Numbered from the stretch's first letter, positions 1-6,184 are shown. The stretch: 6,895 bases of DNA from DASPLX01 sp035627375 (GCA_035627375.1 DASPLX010000075.1:1-6895), one strand, 5' to 3'. The notes: generated from the sequence alone by a model not told the origin. Numbers and translations are program-made.

Positions 1-359
1 AGGATGCCGATCACCTTGTCGCGGTCGCCTTCGACGGCGGGAAAGCGCGAGTGCGCGGTTTCGAGCACCATCGGCAGCCAGCTTTCGATCGGCTTGGTGA
101 TGTCGATGACATCCATTTGCGAGCGCGGGATCATGATGTCGCGCGCCGACAGATCGGCGACCTGGAACACGCCTTCGATCATCGACAGAGCGTCGGCGTC
201 GATCAGGTTGCGTTCGTGCGCGTCGTGCAGGATTTCGAGCAGTTCCGAGCGATTTTCCGGCTCGGGAGAGATGAGTGCGGTCAGTCGTTCGAACAGGGAC
301 CGATGGGGCCGTAGGGCCTTGGCGTCAATTGATTTGACGCCACTAGGGTGCTCTTGCAT
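1..359 (-). CDS. corC: CorC/HlyC-type transporter-associated protein, N-terminal part (cut by left window edge)
   Basis: This gene starts with ATG at 357-359 and runs open off the left edge, giving 119 codons plus two bases. The protein begins MQEHPSGVKS. Residues about 21-67 hold the CorC-type segment LFERLTALISPEPENR through IDADALSMIEGVFQVADL. A CBS domain begins near residue 68 with the family signature ARDIMIPRSQMDVID and continues through HSRFPAVEGDRDKVIGI. There is no membrane segment in the part seen, so it is the soluble CBS-CorC form (E. coli YbeX/CorC), linked in the literature to Mg/Co efflux and more recently to ribosome maturation. It sits last in miaB-ybeZ-ybeY-corC, the usual order, 172 bases after ybeY. 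No clear ribosome-binding site precedes the ATG. The frame stays open upstream and contains a TTG at 387-389, but the usual family N-terminus fits the ATG. Family call is firm; the exact start is less so. Confidence 0.9.
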   Translation of the reverse strand, partial: MQEHPSGVKSIDAKALRPHRSLFERLTALISPEPENRSELLEILHDAHERNLIDADALSMIEGVFQVADLSARDIMIPRSQMDVIDITKPIESWLPMVLETAHSRFPAVEGDRDKVIGI

Positions 360-418
360 ATGGCGGGATGCCGGTAGTTGCGACTTCAATAGGATACAAC
401 AAACGCGACCCGAACCCC

Positions 419-471
419 AAAAAACGCGGTCGTGCCGGAGCCCCGGCAACGGCATGCCGCCGGGATCCGGC
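419..471 (-). other. GC-rich hairpin with offset T6 tract in the ybeY-corC gap (possible attenuator or processing site)
   Basis: On the minus strand the arm GCCGGATCCCGGC (471-459) pairs with GCCGGGGCTCCGGC (447-434), leaving one small internal mismatch/bulge. The loop contains the palindrome GGCATGCC. Six T residues (424-419) follow, but only after nine further bases, so this is not a canonical terminator. It lies about 60 bases past the ybeY stop and 75 bases before the corC start. It could be a partial terminator, an mRNA-stabilising hairpin, or chance in a GC-rich gap. Confidence 0.4.
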
Positions 472-531
472 GTCCATGCGGGTTGCCGGGCGATGCGTCG
501 GTTCTGTCCGGGTAAAAGTCTTTATTGACAA

Positions 532-990
532 CTATTTGGCGGCGTAGGGATTGGGAAAGCCGAGCGCGTCGAGGATCTCGATTTCGAGCGCCTCCATTTC
601 CTCGGCTTCCGCCTGTTCCTCGTGGTCGTACCCTTGGGCATGCAGCACGCCATGCACGACCAGGTGGGCGGTGTGCTCCTCGAGCGTCTTCTTTTGCTCT
701 TCGGCTTCGCGTCGCAGCACATCGGTGCAGAGGACGATGTCGGCTTGCGTCGTCTCGCTATCCTCGTCTTCGGTATAGGCGAAGGTCAGCACATTGGTCG
801 CGTAATCCTTGCCGCGATAGTCGCGATTGAGCGCGCGGCCTTCCTCGGCGTCGACGAAGCGGATCGCGAGCTCGGCCGGGGCGAACAGCGCGGCCCGGAT
901 CCAGCGCCGCACCAGCGCGCGGGTGATGGTTTCCTTCAGGCGCGGATCGGGATATTGGACCGAAAGAGAGAGTTTATGGCTTGACGGCAT
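532..990 (-). CDS. ybeY: Endoribonuclease YbeY (rRNA maturation factor)
   Basis: YbeY is a metal-dependent single-strand endoribonuclease needed for 16S rRNA 3'-end maturation and ribosome quality control in the cytoplasm. The UPF0054 zinc motif is intact: HGVLHAQGYDH, with His113, His117 and His123. The second conserved block, LNRDYRGKDYATNVLTF, carries Arg59, the position that is conserved and functionally important in E. coli YbeY. The protein is 152 residues, normal for the family. I chose ATG 988-990 (MPSSHKLSLSVQYP) over an upstream start at 1029. The shorter form matches the family N-terminus, and the longer one would only add an Arg/Pro-rich stretch overlapping ybeZ. The start lies inside the end of ybeZ (17-base overlap), which implies translational coupling. 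The Shine-Dalgarno match is weak, consistent with coupling. Stop is TAG at 532-534. Confidence 0.95.
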   Translation of the reverse strand: MPSSHKLSLSVQYPDPRLKETITRALVRRWIRAALFAPAELAIRFVDAEEGRALNRDYRGKDYATNVLTFAYTEDEDSETTQADIVLCTDVLRREAEEQKKTLEEHTAHLVVHGVLHAQGYDHEEQAEAEEMEALEIEILDALGFPNPYAAK

Positions 991-2005
991 TCTTGCTGCC
1001 CGTGGTCTTGTTGGCCGCCTCGTAGGCATCGACGATGCGCGCGACGAGCGGATGGCGAACGACGTCGGCGCTCGTGAAATGGGTGGCGGCGATGCCGCGC
1101 ACGTTCTTCAGGATGTGCAGCGCGTCAACCAGGCCGCTCTTCTGGCCTTTCTGCAGGTCGACCTGGGTGATGTCGCCGGTGACGACCGCCTTGCTGCCGA
1201 AGCCGATACGCGTGAGGAACATCTTCATCTGTTCCGGCGTGGTGTTCTGCGCCTCGTCGAGGATGACGAACGCGTGGTTCAGCGTGCGGCCGCGCATGTA
1301 GGCGAGCGGCGCGATTTCGATGGCTTGCTTTTCGAACAGCTTCTGCACGCGGTCGAAACCGAGCAGATCGTACAAGGCGTCGTAGAGCGGGCGCAGATAG
1401 GGATCGACCTTTTGCGCGAGATCGCCGGGCAGGAAGCCGAGGCGTTCGCCGGCTTCGACCGCCGGGCGCGTCAGCACGATGCGTTGCACGGCATCGCGCT
1501 CGAGCGCGTCGACGGCGCAGGCGACCGCCAGGTAGGTCTTGCCGGTGCCGGCCGGGCCGACGCCGAAGGTCACGTCGTGTCCGAGCACGTTGCGGATGTA
1601 TTGCACCTGATGCGGCGTGCGGCCGCGCAGGTCGGCCTTGCGCGTCTTGAGAACCGGCTCGTCGTCCGCCGGCAATTCGTCTTCGGCGTGGCGCGCCTTG
1701 CCCTTCGCCCTGCCGTGCTCGCCGTCGGGCGCCGCCGCGCTGCGCTGCTCGACCAGCGCGAGCTGCACGTCCTCGATCGAAATCGACTTGTGGGCGACGG
1801 CATAGAAACGCGCGAGGACTTCGACCGCCTGTCCCGCGTTGCTTCCGCTGACGATGAATTTCTCGCCGCGGCGGAAGATGGTGACGTCGAGCGCCGCCGA
1901 GATCTGGCGCAGGTTCTCATCCATCGGGCCGCACAGATGGGCGAGCCGCTTGTTGTCGAGCGGCTCGGGGATGAAATGCAGCGGCTGGGTAGGGGATTTT
2001 CTCAA
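974..2005 (-). CDS. ybeZ: PhoH-like ATPase YbeZ
   Basis: This is a cytoplasmic P-loop ATPase of the PhoH family and the known partner of YbeY in rRNA maturation. With the chosen start it has 343 residues. An N-terminal KH-like region spans about residues 10-85 (DNKRLAHLCGPMDENLRQI). A charged, low-complexity linker follows (about 88-118). The ATPase domain has Walker A GPAGTGKT (150-157), the PhoH block GERLGFLPG (187-195), Walker B FVILDEAQN (246-254) and TGDITQVDL (276-284). No ATG occurs in the right place. I place the start at TTG 2003-2005, which has GGA five bases upstream (CGGAACAAATTG); the frame is open back to 2054, with a CTG at 2039-2041 as a weaker alternative. It begins 40 bases after the miaB stop with no terminator between, and overlaps ybeY at its 3' end, so all three are probably one transcript. 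Function is firm; the first few residues are not. Confidence 0.93.
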   Translation of the reverse strand: MRKSPTQPLHFIPEPLDNKRLAHLCGPMDENLRQISAALDVTIFRRGEKFIVSGSNAGQAVEVLARFYAVAHKSISIEDVQLALVEQRSAAAPDGEHGRAKGKARHAEDELPADDEPVLKTRKADLRGRTPHQVQYIRNVLGHDVTFGVGPAGTGKTYLAVACAVDALERDAVQRIVLTRPAVEAGERLGFLPGDLAQKVDPYLRPLYDALYDLLGFDRVQKLFEKQAIEIAPLAYMRGRTLNHAFVILDEAQNTTPEQMKMFLTRIGFGSKAVVTGDITQVDLQKGQKSGLVDALHILKNVRGIAATHFTSADVVRHPLVARIVDAYEAANKTTGSKNAVKP

Positions 2006-2045
2006 TTTGTTCCGATCGAGGCGGGCCTCGTGTGATGGCAGGGTC

Positions 2046-3386
2046 TTATTCTTTTACAACGATTTCGCCGCGCACGGAATAGGGATTGGCGTGCGTGATC
2101 TTGACGTCGATCATGCTGCCGATCAGGCGCGCGGAATTCGGGCCGCCTTCGAAGATGACGACGCGATTGCATTCGGTGCGCCCCTGCAATTCGGCGGCGT
2201 CCTTCTTCGACGGCCCTTCGACCAGGATGCGCTGCACCGTGCCGACCAGCGCTTCGCTGTACTTGCGCACGTTCTCGTTGATCGCCGCCTGCAGGCGCAG
2301 CAGGCGGCGCTGTTTCACCTCCTGCGGCGTGTCGTCGGCCAGGTTCGCCGCCGGCGTGCCGGGGCGCGGACTGAAGATGAAGGAAAAGCTGTTGTCGTAG
2401 CCGACGTGCTCGATCAGCTTCATCGTCGCCTCGAAATCGGCATCGGTCTCGCCCGGGAAGCCGACGATGAAGTCGGACGATACCGCGATGTTCGGACGGA
2501 TCTCGCGCAGGCGGCGGATCACCGACTTGTATTCGAGCGAGGTGTAGCCGCGTTTCATGGCGGCCAGGATGCGGTCAGAACCGTGCTGCGCCGGCAGGTA
2601 CAGGTGGTTCACCAGCTTGGGCACCTTGGCATAGGTGTCGATCAGGCGTTGCGTGAATTCCTTCGGATGGCTGGTCACGAAGCGGATGCGCTCGATGCCC
2701 GGGAATTCCGCGATGTATTCGATCAGGAGCGCGAAGTCGGCGATCTCGCCGTCGGCCATGGCCCCGCGGTAGGCGTTCACATTCTGGCCGAGCAGCGTGA
2801 TTTCCTTCACGCCTTGCGCCTCGAGGCCGGCGACTTCGGCCAGCACGTCGTCGAAGCGGCGCGAGACTTCCTCGCCGCGCGTATAGGGGACCACGCAATA
2901 GCTGCAATACTTGCTGCAGCCTTCCATGATGGAGACGAAGGCGCTCGGGCCTTCGACACGGGCCGGCGGCAGGTGGTCGAACTTCTCGATCTCCGGGAAG
3001 CTGATGTCGACCTGGGCGCGGCCGCTGGAGCGGCGCTCGTTCAGCAGGTCGGGCAGGCGGTGCAGGGTCTGCGGGCCGAACACGACGTCGACATAGGGCG
3101 CGCGCTTGATGATCGCTTCGCCTTCCTGCGAGGCGACGCAGCCGCCGACGCCGATCACCAGGTTCGGGTTGTCGCGCTTCAGGGCGCGGAAGCGGCCGAG
3201 GTCGGAAAACACCTTTTCCTGCGCCTTTTCGCGCACCGAACAGGTGTTGAGCAGGATGACGTCGGCTTCCTCCGGCGTATCGGTCTTGATCATGCCTTCG
3301 GCGGCATTGAGCACGTCTGCCATTTTGTCCGAGTCGTACTCGTTCATCTGGCAGCCGAAGGTCTTGATGAATACTTTCTTTTGCAT
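2046..3386 (-). CDS. miaB: tRNA-2-methylthio-N6-dimethylallyladenosine synthase MiaB
   Basis: MiaB is a radical-SAM methylthiotransferase that converts i6A37 to ms2i6A37 in tRNAs reading codons that start with U, using two [4Fe-4S] clusters. The 446-residue protein shows all three parts. The UPF0004 domain starts at FIKTFGCQMNEYDSD and carries Cys12, Cys49 and Cys83 for the auxiliary cluster. The radical-SAM core has CSKYCSYC (Cys157, Cys161, Cys164), followed by VPYTRG. A C-terminal TRAM domain covers about residues 378-445. I chose ATG 3384-3386 (MQKKVFIKTFGCQMNEYDSD). The frame extends upstream to 3485, but that would add a 33-residue Arg/Lys-rich stretch lying inside the preceding gene and foreign to the family. 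The Shine-Dalgarno match is weak (CAGCAAG). Only 13 bases separate it from the upstream small exported-protein gene, and 40 from ybeZ, so it is probably in the middle of an operon. Confidence 0.97.
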   Translation of the reverse strand: MQKKVFIKTFGCQMNEYDSDKMADVLNAAEGMIKTDTPEEADVILLNTCSVREKAQEKVFSDLGRFRALKRDNPNLVIGVGGCVASQEGEAIIKRAPYVDVVFGPQTLHRLPDLLNERRSSGRAQVDISFPEIEKFDHLPPARVEGPSAFVSIMEGCSKYCSYCVVPYTRGEEVSRRFDDVLAEVAGLEAQGVKEITLLGQNVNAYRGAMADGEIADFALLIEYIAEFPGIERIRFVTSHPKEFTQRLIDTYAKVPKLVNHLYLPAQHGSDRILAAMKRGYTSLEYKSVIRRLREIRPNIAVSSDFIVGFPGETDADFEATMKLIEHVGYDNSFSFIFSPRPGTPAANLADDTPQEVKQRRLLRLQAAINENVRKYSEALVGTVQRILVEGPSKKDAAELQGRTECNRVVIFEGGPNSARLIGSMIDVKITHANPYSVRGEIVVKE

Positions 3387-3399
3387 GACTTGCTGATAT

Positions 3400-3735
3400 C
3401 TATTGTGTGCCTTGTTGCCGCTGCGCCTGGACCGAACGGCTTGCTTCTTCCGGCGTGAGTATCCAGACGCGATCGATTTCGCCATGCCCGTTCTCGGTGT
3501 AGTTCACGACGATGTTCTCGCCGCGCAATGCCGCCGGCTGTTCGATCAGATTGTTTTCGTTCCAGATCCGCGCGCCGATGGAGAGGGCCCGCGGCTTGCC
3601 GTCGATGACGATGGACGGATGCGCGGCGGGCGTCATCCTGCCGCGCTTGATATCCTTCGGAAACGGCCGGTCGAAAGCCAGCGCCGGCAGGACGGCGGCG
3701 AAGACAAGAACGGCAAACAGGTGTCGGATCCGCAT
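3400..3735 (-). CDS. Small exported protein of unknown function upstream of miaB
   Basis: The 111-residue product begins with a typical Sec signal peptide: MRIRHLF, a hydrophobic core of about 13 residues, then LPALA|FDRPFP, with likely cleavage after Ala20 by signal peptidase I. No lipobox cysteine is present and the mature part has no cysteine. The mature protein (about 91 residues) has FDRPFPKDIKRGRMTP near its start, an IVIDGKPRALSIGARIW block and a NYTENGHGEIDRVWILT block, ending in a Gln/Arg-rich tail. I recall similar small periplasmic proteins upstream of miaB in related betaproteobacteria but know no function. The start at ATG 3733-3735 is set by a perfect AAGGAGG six bases upstream; a start 11 codons earlier lacks one and would spoil the signal peptide. 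The gene ends 13 bases before miaB, so the two are likely cotranscribed. It may be the first gene of the miaB transcript. Confidence 0.8.
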   Translation of the reverse strand: MRIRHLFAVLVFAAVLPALAFDRPFPKDIKRGRMTPAAHPSIVIDGKPRALSIGARIWNENNLIEQPAALRGENIVVNYTENGHGEIDRVWILTPEEASRSVQAQRQQGTQ

Positions 3736-3741
3736 CTTCGG

Positions 3742-3748
3742 CCTCCTT
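3742..3748 (-). promoter_or_regulatory. Strong Shine-Dalgarno site for the small exported protein
   Basis: The minus strand reads AAGGAGG, a full anti-SD match, six bases before ATG 3733-3735. It is the best ribosome-binding site in the window and decides the start of this gene. The downstream genes miaB, ybeZ and ybeY have much weaker sites, which fits translation from a shared mRNA. Confidence 0.85.
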
Positions 3749-3774
3749 GGTCGGAAATCCATGAACAACGCCGC

Positions 3775-3826
3775 GCGCCGGCGCTCGATCGAAAGCGAGT
3801 AGCTATTTTCTTGAAAATCAATAGCT
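3775..3826 (-). repeat. Two-hairpin repeat-like element in the leader of the miaB-region transcript
   Basis: Two adjacent inverted repeats lie between the candidate promoter and the Shine-Dalgarno site. The first has arms AGCTATT (3801-3807) and AATAGCT (3820-3826), with an alternative inner palindrome ATTTTC-TT-GAAAAT (3805-3818). The second has CGCT (3782-3785) and AGCG (3794-3797) around CGATCG, next to the palindrome GCGCCGGCGC (3775-3784). The AT-rich first hairpin stands out from the GC-rich surroundings. On the minus strand, GCTATTGATTTTC followed by a hairpin with a GCTTTCG core resembles, from memory, dispersed intergenic repeats common in Burkholderiales (notably Comamonadaceae). 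Only one copy is in this window, so calling it a repeat is an inference; the inverted repeats themselves are seen directly. Confidence 0.5.
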
Positions 3827-3849
3827 TAAGGCGTTCTGCGTAACCGATA

Positions 3850-3878
3850 AGTATATCATTTCAGCGGTCTTCCCAGGC
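3850..3878 (-). promoter_or_regulatory. Candidate extended -10 sigma70 promoter for the small protein-miaB operon
   Basis: On the minus strand TGATATACT (3858-3850) gives an extended -10: TG, one base, then TATACT with five of six consensus bases. At a 17-base spacer the -35 position is GCCTGG (3878-3873), a poor match, as is often tolerated by extended -10 promoters. Transcription would start near 3843 and give a leader of about 110 bases that carries the double hairpin. It is the best promoter-like sequence in the 300-base gap, and the gene downstream has a strong ribosome-binding site, but it is a prediction by eye only. Confidence 0.45.
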
Positions 3879-4007
3879 ATTTTTGCCGTCGTTCCGGCAG
3901 GGCGCGAAGCGCGTGTTCCATCCCGGGCTTCGCCGGCTCAATGCAAGGGAATCTAGCGGGGCGGCACGCCGACCGGCCGGATGTCGGCGATCGTCTTGGA
4001 GAATGTG
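3861..4007. other. Non-coding spacer with nothing recognised
   Basis: This stretch lies between the terminator of the substrate-binding protein gene and the candidate promoter of the miaB cluster. It contains only short GC palindromes such as CCGGCCGG and GCGCGAAGCGCG. I see no gene, RNA or further promoter that I can support. The open frames crossing it have no ribosome-binding site and no recognisable protein. Confidence 0.6.
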
Positions 4008-4032
4008 AAAAACGGGGCCGCGGCCCCGTTTT
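4008..4032 (-). terminator. Rho-independent terminator of the substrate-binding protein gene
   Basis: Bases 4009-4032 form a perfect 24-base palindrome: an A4 tract, CGGGGCCG, CGGCCCCG, then a T4 tract. On the minus strand it makes a very GC-rich stem followed by five T residues (4012-4008), starting seven bases past the TGA stop at 4039. Because the A and T tracts are symmetric it could also stop plus-strand transcription, though no plus-strand gene is visible. It insulates the rpiR-type unit from the miaB cluster. Confidence 0.92.
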
Positions 4033-4038
4033 CGCGAA

Positions 4039-5151
4039 TCACTTTTTCCAGATCTTGCGGTACTCGTCGCGATAGCCGTTGTTCGGATCGAACATGTTCT
4101 TCGGTCCGCCGTGGAAAGCCTTGTTCTGGCTCGTGACGAGATAGGTCGAGGTCGCATAACCGCTGGGCTTTTCCCCAGCCACCGCGCGATTGACTTCATC
4201 GATCAATTGCCAGCCCTGCATGTTGAGCGGCTCCGGCACGGTGCCGATCTGGAGGGCATTGTCGTTGATCCGCTGATACGCCGACTTGATGCCGTCGCCC
4301 GCGGCGATCGCCTGCAGATGCGGCGTGCCGCCGGTCGACGCCGGCATCGGGATCGCCACGGTATCGAAATACTGGTCGCTGCCGGCGACGGCATGCGTCC
4401 AGCGGGCGCCGTATTTTTTCGCCAGGGCGGCGAATTGCGCGGCGCGCTCCGGCGCGTCGGCCGCCGTCTGTTCGACGCCGAGCAGGGTGCAAGTCTGGCA
4501 TTGCTTGATGATCTCGACCATGGCGCTCGATTTCGCGGCCGAATAGGCATTCATGGCATCGGCGAAGACGACCACGCCGGCCTTGCCCTTGGAATCGGCC
4601 ACCGCGAACAGGGCAGCGATCTGCCCGGCTTCCTTCGGGTCCGAGCCGATATTGGTGAACAAGCCGTTCGACGGGCCGATCGTGGCCGCCGCATGCCAGC
4701 CGACGACCGGAATGTTTTGTTTCTGCGCCAGGCTGATTTCCTTCTGCATTTCCTGAGCATCGACGCCGGCCAGGATGATGGCGTCGGGTTTCAGGGCCAG
4801 CGCGCGGTGGAACGATTCGGGACGGCGATTGGGCAAGCCGTAGCAATCCATGGTGGAGAAGGTCCAGCCGGCGGCGGCCGCCGCTTCCTTGGCGCCGGCG
4901 GCGAGCGCGGCAATGGCCGGGTTGCGGAAATCCCAGCCGAGCATGACGACCATTCTTTTTTTCGTGATCGCCGGGCCGGCTGTCGGTCCTTCCCATCGGT
5001 TACTGAACGCCATTGCCTTGGCGACCTTGGCATTGGCGCGCCCGAGGAACATGACCGGGCTATCATCCGCGGCGGACGCGGAGCCGATGGCGGCGAGAAT
5101 CAGAGTTGTTGCAAGAACTGCGTGACCCGCAGTTTTATTCAAAATTTTCAT
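4039..5151 (-). CDS. Periplasmic sugar-type ABC transporter substrate-binding protein (orphan in this window)
   Basis: This 370-residue protein has a Sec signal peptide (MKILNKTAGH, a hydrophobic core, then GSASA|ADDSP, cleavage near residue 27). The rest is a type I periplasmic-binding fold of the Peripla_BP_4/ribose-binding kind, with a first lobe at about residues 67-160 (MVVMLGWDFRNPAIAALAAG, then KPDAIILAGVD) and a second lobe afterwards (GKAGVVVFADAMNAYS, then IPMPASTGG). The N-terminal RWEGPTAGP (52-60) recalls a subfamily of such proteins found with RpiR regulators. Cysteines are at 103, 218 and 221; the last two form CQTC. The ligand cannot be told; a sugar or sugar-like compound is likely. 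ATG 5149-5151 has GGAG eight bases and GAGGGG three bases upstream. The regulator gene lies 88 bases upstream on the same strand and a terminator follows at once. No ATPase or permease gene is adjacent, so these must lie elsewhere, or the protein feeds a receptor or another transporter. Confidence 0.88.
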   Translation of the reverse strand: MKILNKTAGHAVLATTLILAAIGSASAADDSPVMFLGRANAKVAKAMAFSNRWEGPTAGPAITKKRMVVMLGWDFRNPAIAALAAGAKEAAAAAGWTFSTMDCYGLPNRRPESFHRALALKPDAIILAGVDAQEMQKEISLAQKQNIPVVGWHAAATIGPSNGLFTNIGSDPKEAGQIAALFAVADSKGKAGVVVFADAMNAYSAAKSSAMVEIIKQCQTCTLLGVEQTAADAPERAAQFAALAKKYGARWTHAVAGSDQYFDTVAIPMPASTGGTPHLQAIAAGDGIKSAYQRINDNALQIGTVPEPLNMQGWQLIDEVNRAVAGEKPSGYATSTYLVTSQNKAFHGGPKNMFDPNNGYRDEYRKIWKK

Positions 5152-5239
5152 TGGCCCCTCTCCAAGAAAATCACTTCAAAATTACCGGCTTTTCCTTGCC
5201 AGCCTCTGCGGGCTTTCGCGCGGAAGCGCCGGGCGATGC

Positions 5240-6184
5240 TTATTGCTTGCGCACCTTCCTTCTCGCCGTCAGCGGCGTTCTGTTTTCCGTTTGCGGTTGC
5301 GCGTTATACAGATAAGGCAGCAGCCTTTCCGTCAATTCCGTCGCATTGCGCAGCGAATTCTCCGAACGATGAACGACCGCGCCGCACAGCGCTTCGATCA
5401 GCGCCAGCGCGGCGGCTTCCGAATTGGCCGACAGCCGGCGGTCGGCCTTGGCATAGAGAATCAGATCGGCCAGCGGCACCAGCGGCGATGCGGCGCTGTC
5501 GGTCAAGGCCAGGATCTTGGCGCCGCGTTCGCGCGCGATGCCGAGCAATTCGATCGTGAACTTGTTGTAGCGCGGGAACGAGATTGCGATGACCAGGTCC
5601 TCGCTGGTCAGCTTGAAGAGCCGGCGAGCGGCCTGCGTCGGGCCGGCGTCGTTGGCGATCGTTTGCACGTTGGCGCAGCAAGGATCGAGACGGTGCGCCA
5701 TGATCGAACCGAGATAGGCGCTGGTCGAAAAGCCGAGAATGAAGACGCGCGGCGCGCGCAGGATCATCTCGACCGCCCGTTCGCAGGCAGCTGCGTTCAG
5801 CTGGCGCAGCGTGCCCTGGATATTGGCGATGTCTTCTTCCAGCGAGGCTGCGAAGATCTCGACGCTGGATGCTTCGCGTTCCAGTTCCGTGCGCAGCTTT
5901 TCGACCGGCGCCAGGGTGGTTTCGAAGGCCTTGACGAGTTCGGCGCGGAACTGCGGATAGCCGTCGAAGTTGAGCGCTCTCGCAAAACGGTTCGCGGTCG
6001 CGACCGACATGCCGACGGCCGCCGCGAGTTCGTCGATCGTCATCGTCGCGGCCTGGAACGGATTGGCCATGACGAAATCGGCCGCCTTGCGGTGCGCCGA
6101 GGTTAGGGTGGGATAGATCTTCGCAATGCGCTCGGTGATGGCCGCATTGGAAAGCATCAGGTCAATGGGCGCGGCTCGTTTCAT
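5240..6184 (-). CDS. RpiR/MurR-family transcriptional regulator (HTH + SIS)
   Basis: With the chosen start the protein has 314 residues. An N-terminal HTH_6 domain spans about residues 16-90, with the helix-turn-helix in TIDELAAAVGMSVATANRFA and the following FDGYPQFRAEL. A SIS domain covers about residues 133-270 (RVFILGFSTSAYLGS, then DLVIAISFPRYNKFTIELLG, then GAKILALTDS). RpiR proteins bind phosphosugars through SIS and repress or activate sugar genes. The usual SGxT phosphosugar loop reads SFPRYNK here, so the effector may differ from the classic ones. The start is uncertain. ATG 6182-6184 (MKRAAPIDLM) has GGA six bases upstream. ATG 6215-6217 adds 11 residues but lacks a Shine-Dalgarno site, though it overlaps a tiny upstream frame. 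ATG 6155-6157 is closest to the conserved domain. The stop is 88 bases before the binding-protein gene with no terminator between, so the two are probably cotranscribed and the regulator probably controls its own unit. Confidence 0.9.
   Translation of the reverse strand: MKRAAPIDLMLSNAAITERIAKIYPTLTSAHRKAADFVMANPFQAATMTIDELAAAVGMSVATANRFARALNFDGYPQFRAELVKAFETTLAPVEKLRTELEREASSVEIFAASLEEDIANIQGTLRQLNAAACERAVEMILRAPRVFILGFSTSAYLGSIMAHRLDPCCANVQTIANDAGPTQAARRLFKLTSEDLVIAISFPRYNKFTIELLGIARERGAKILALTDSAASPLVPLADLILYAKADRRLSANSEAAALALIEALCGAVVHRSENSLRNATELTERLLPYLYNAQPQTENRTPLTARRKVRKQ

Noticed and set aside
391..420. Promoter-like pair TTGGGG / TATCCT before corC
   Set aside because: Each hexamer matches the consensus poorly and the spacer is 18 bases; kept only as a remark in the gap finding, not as a feature.
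343..531. A 62-codon minus-strand frame starting with TTG in the ybeY-corC gap
   Set aside because: It has no ribosome-binding site, runs through the GC hairpin into corC in another frame, and its sequence is Arg/Pro-rich noise.
827..2035. A 402-codon plus-strand frame opposite the PhoH-like gene
   Set aside because: It is antisense to intact Walker motifs, without recognisable protein features or a ribosome-binding site.
1839..3458. A 539-codon open frame on the plus strand opposite miaB
   Set aside because: It is antisense to a full, motif-complete MiaB; its Arg/Asp/His/Val-rich composition is the usual mirror of a GC-rich gene, and it shows no domain.
3861..4199. A 112-codon minus-strand frame overlapping the end of the binding-protein gene
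   Set aside because: It reads out of frame through the binding protein's C-terminus and straight through its terminator; no ribosome-binding site or recognisable domain.
5152..5239. Possible separate promoter or operator between the regulator and the binding-protein gene
   Set aside because: The AT-rich stretch near 5165-5195 has no convincing -35/-10 pair or inverted repeat, and cotranscription from the regulator is simpler.
4111..5559. A 482-codon plus-strand frame spanning the binding protein and regulator
   Set aside because: It runs antisense across two well-supported genes and their gap, has low-complexity Arg-rich sequence, and would cross the gap without any start signal.
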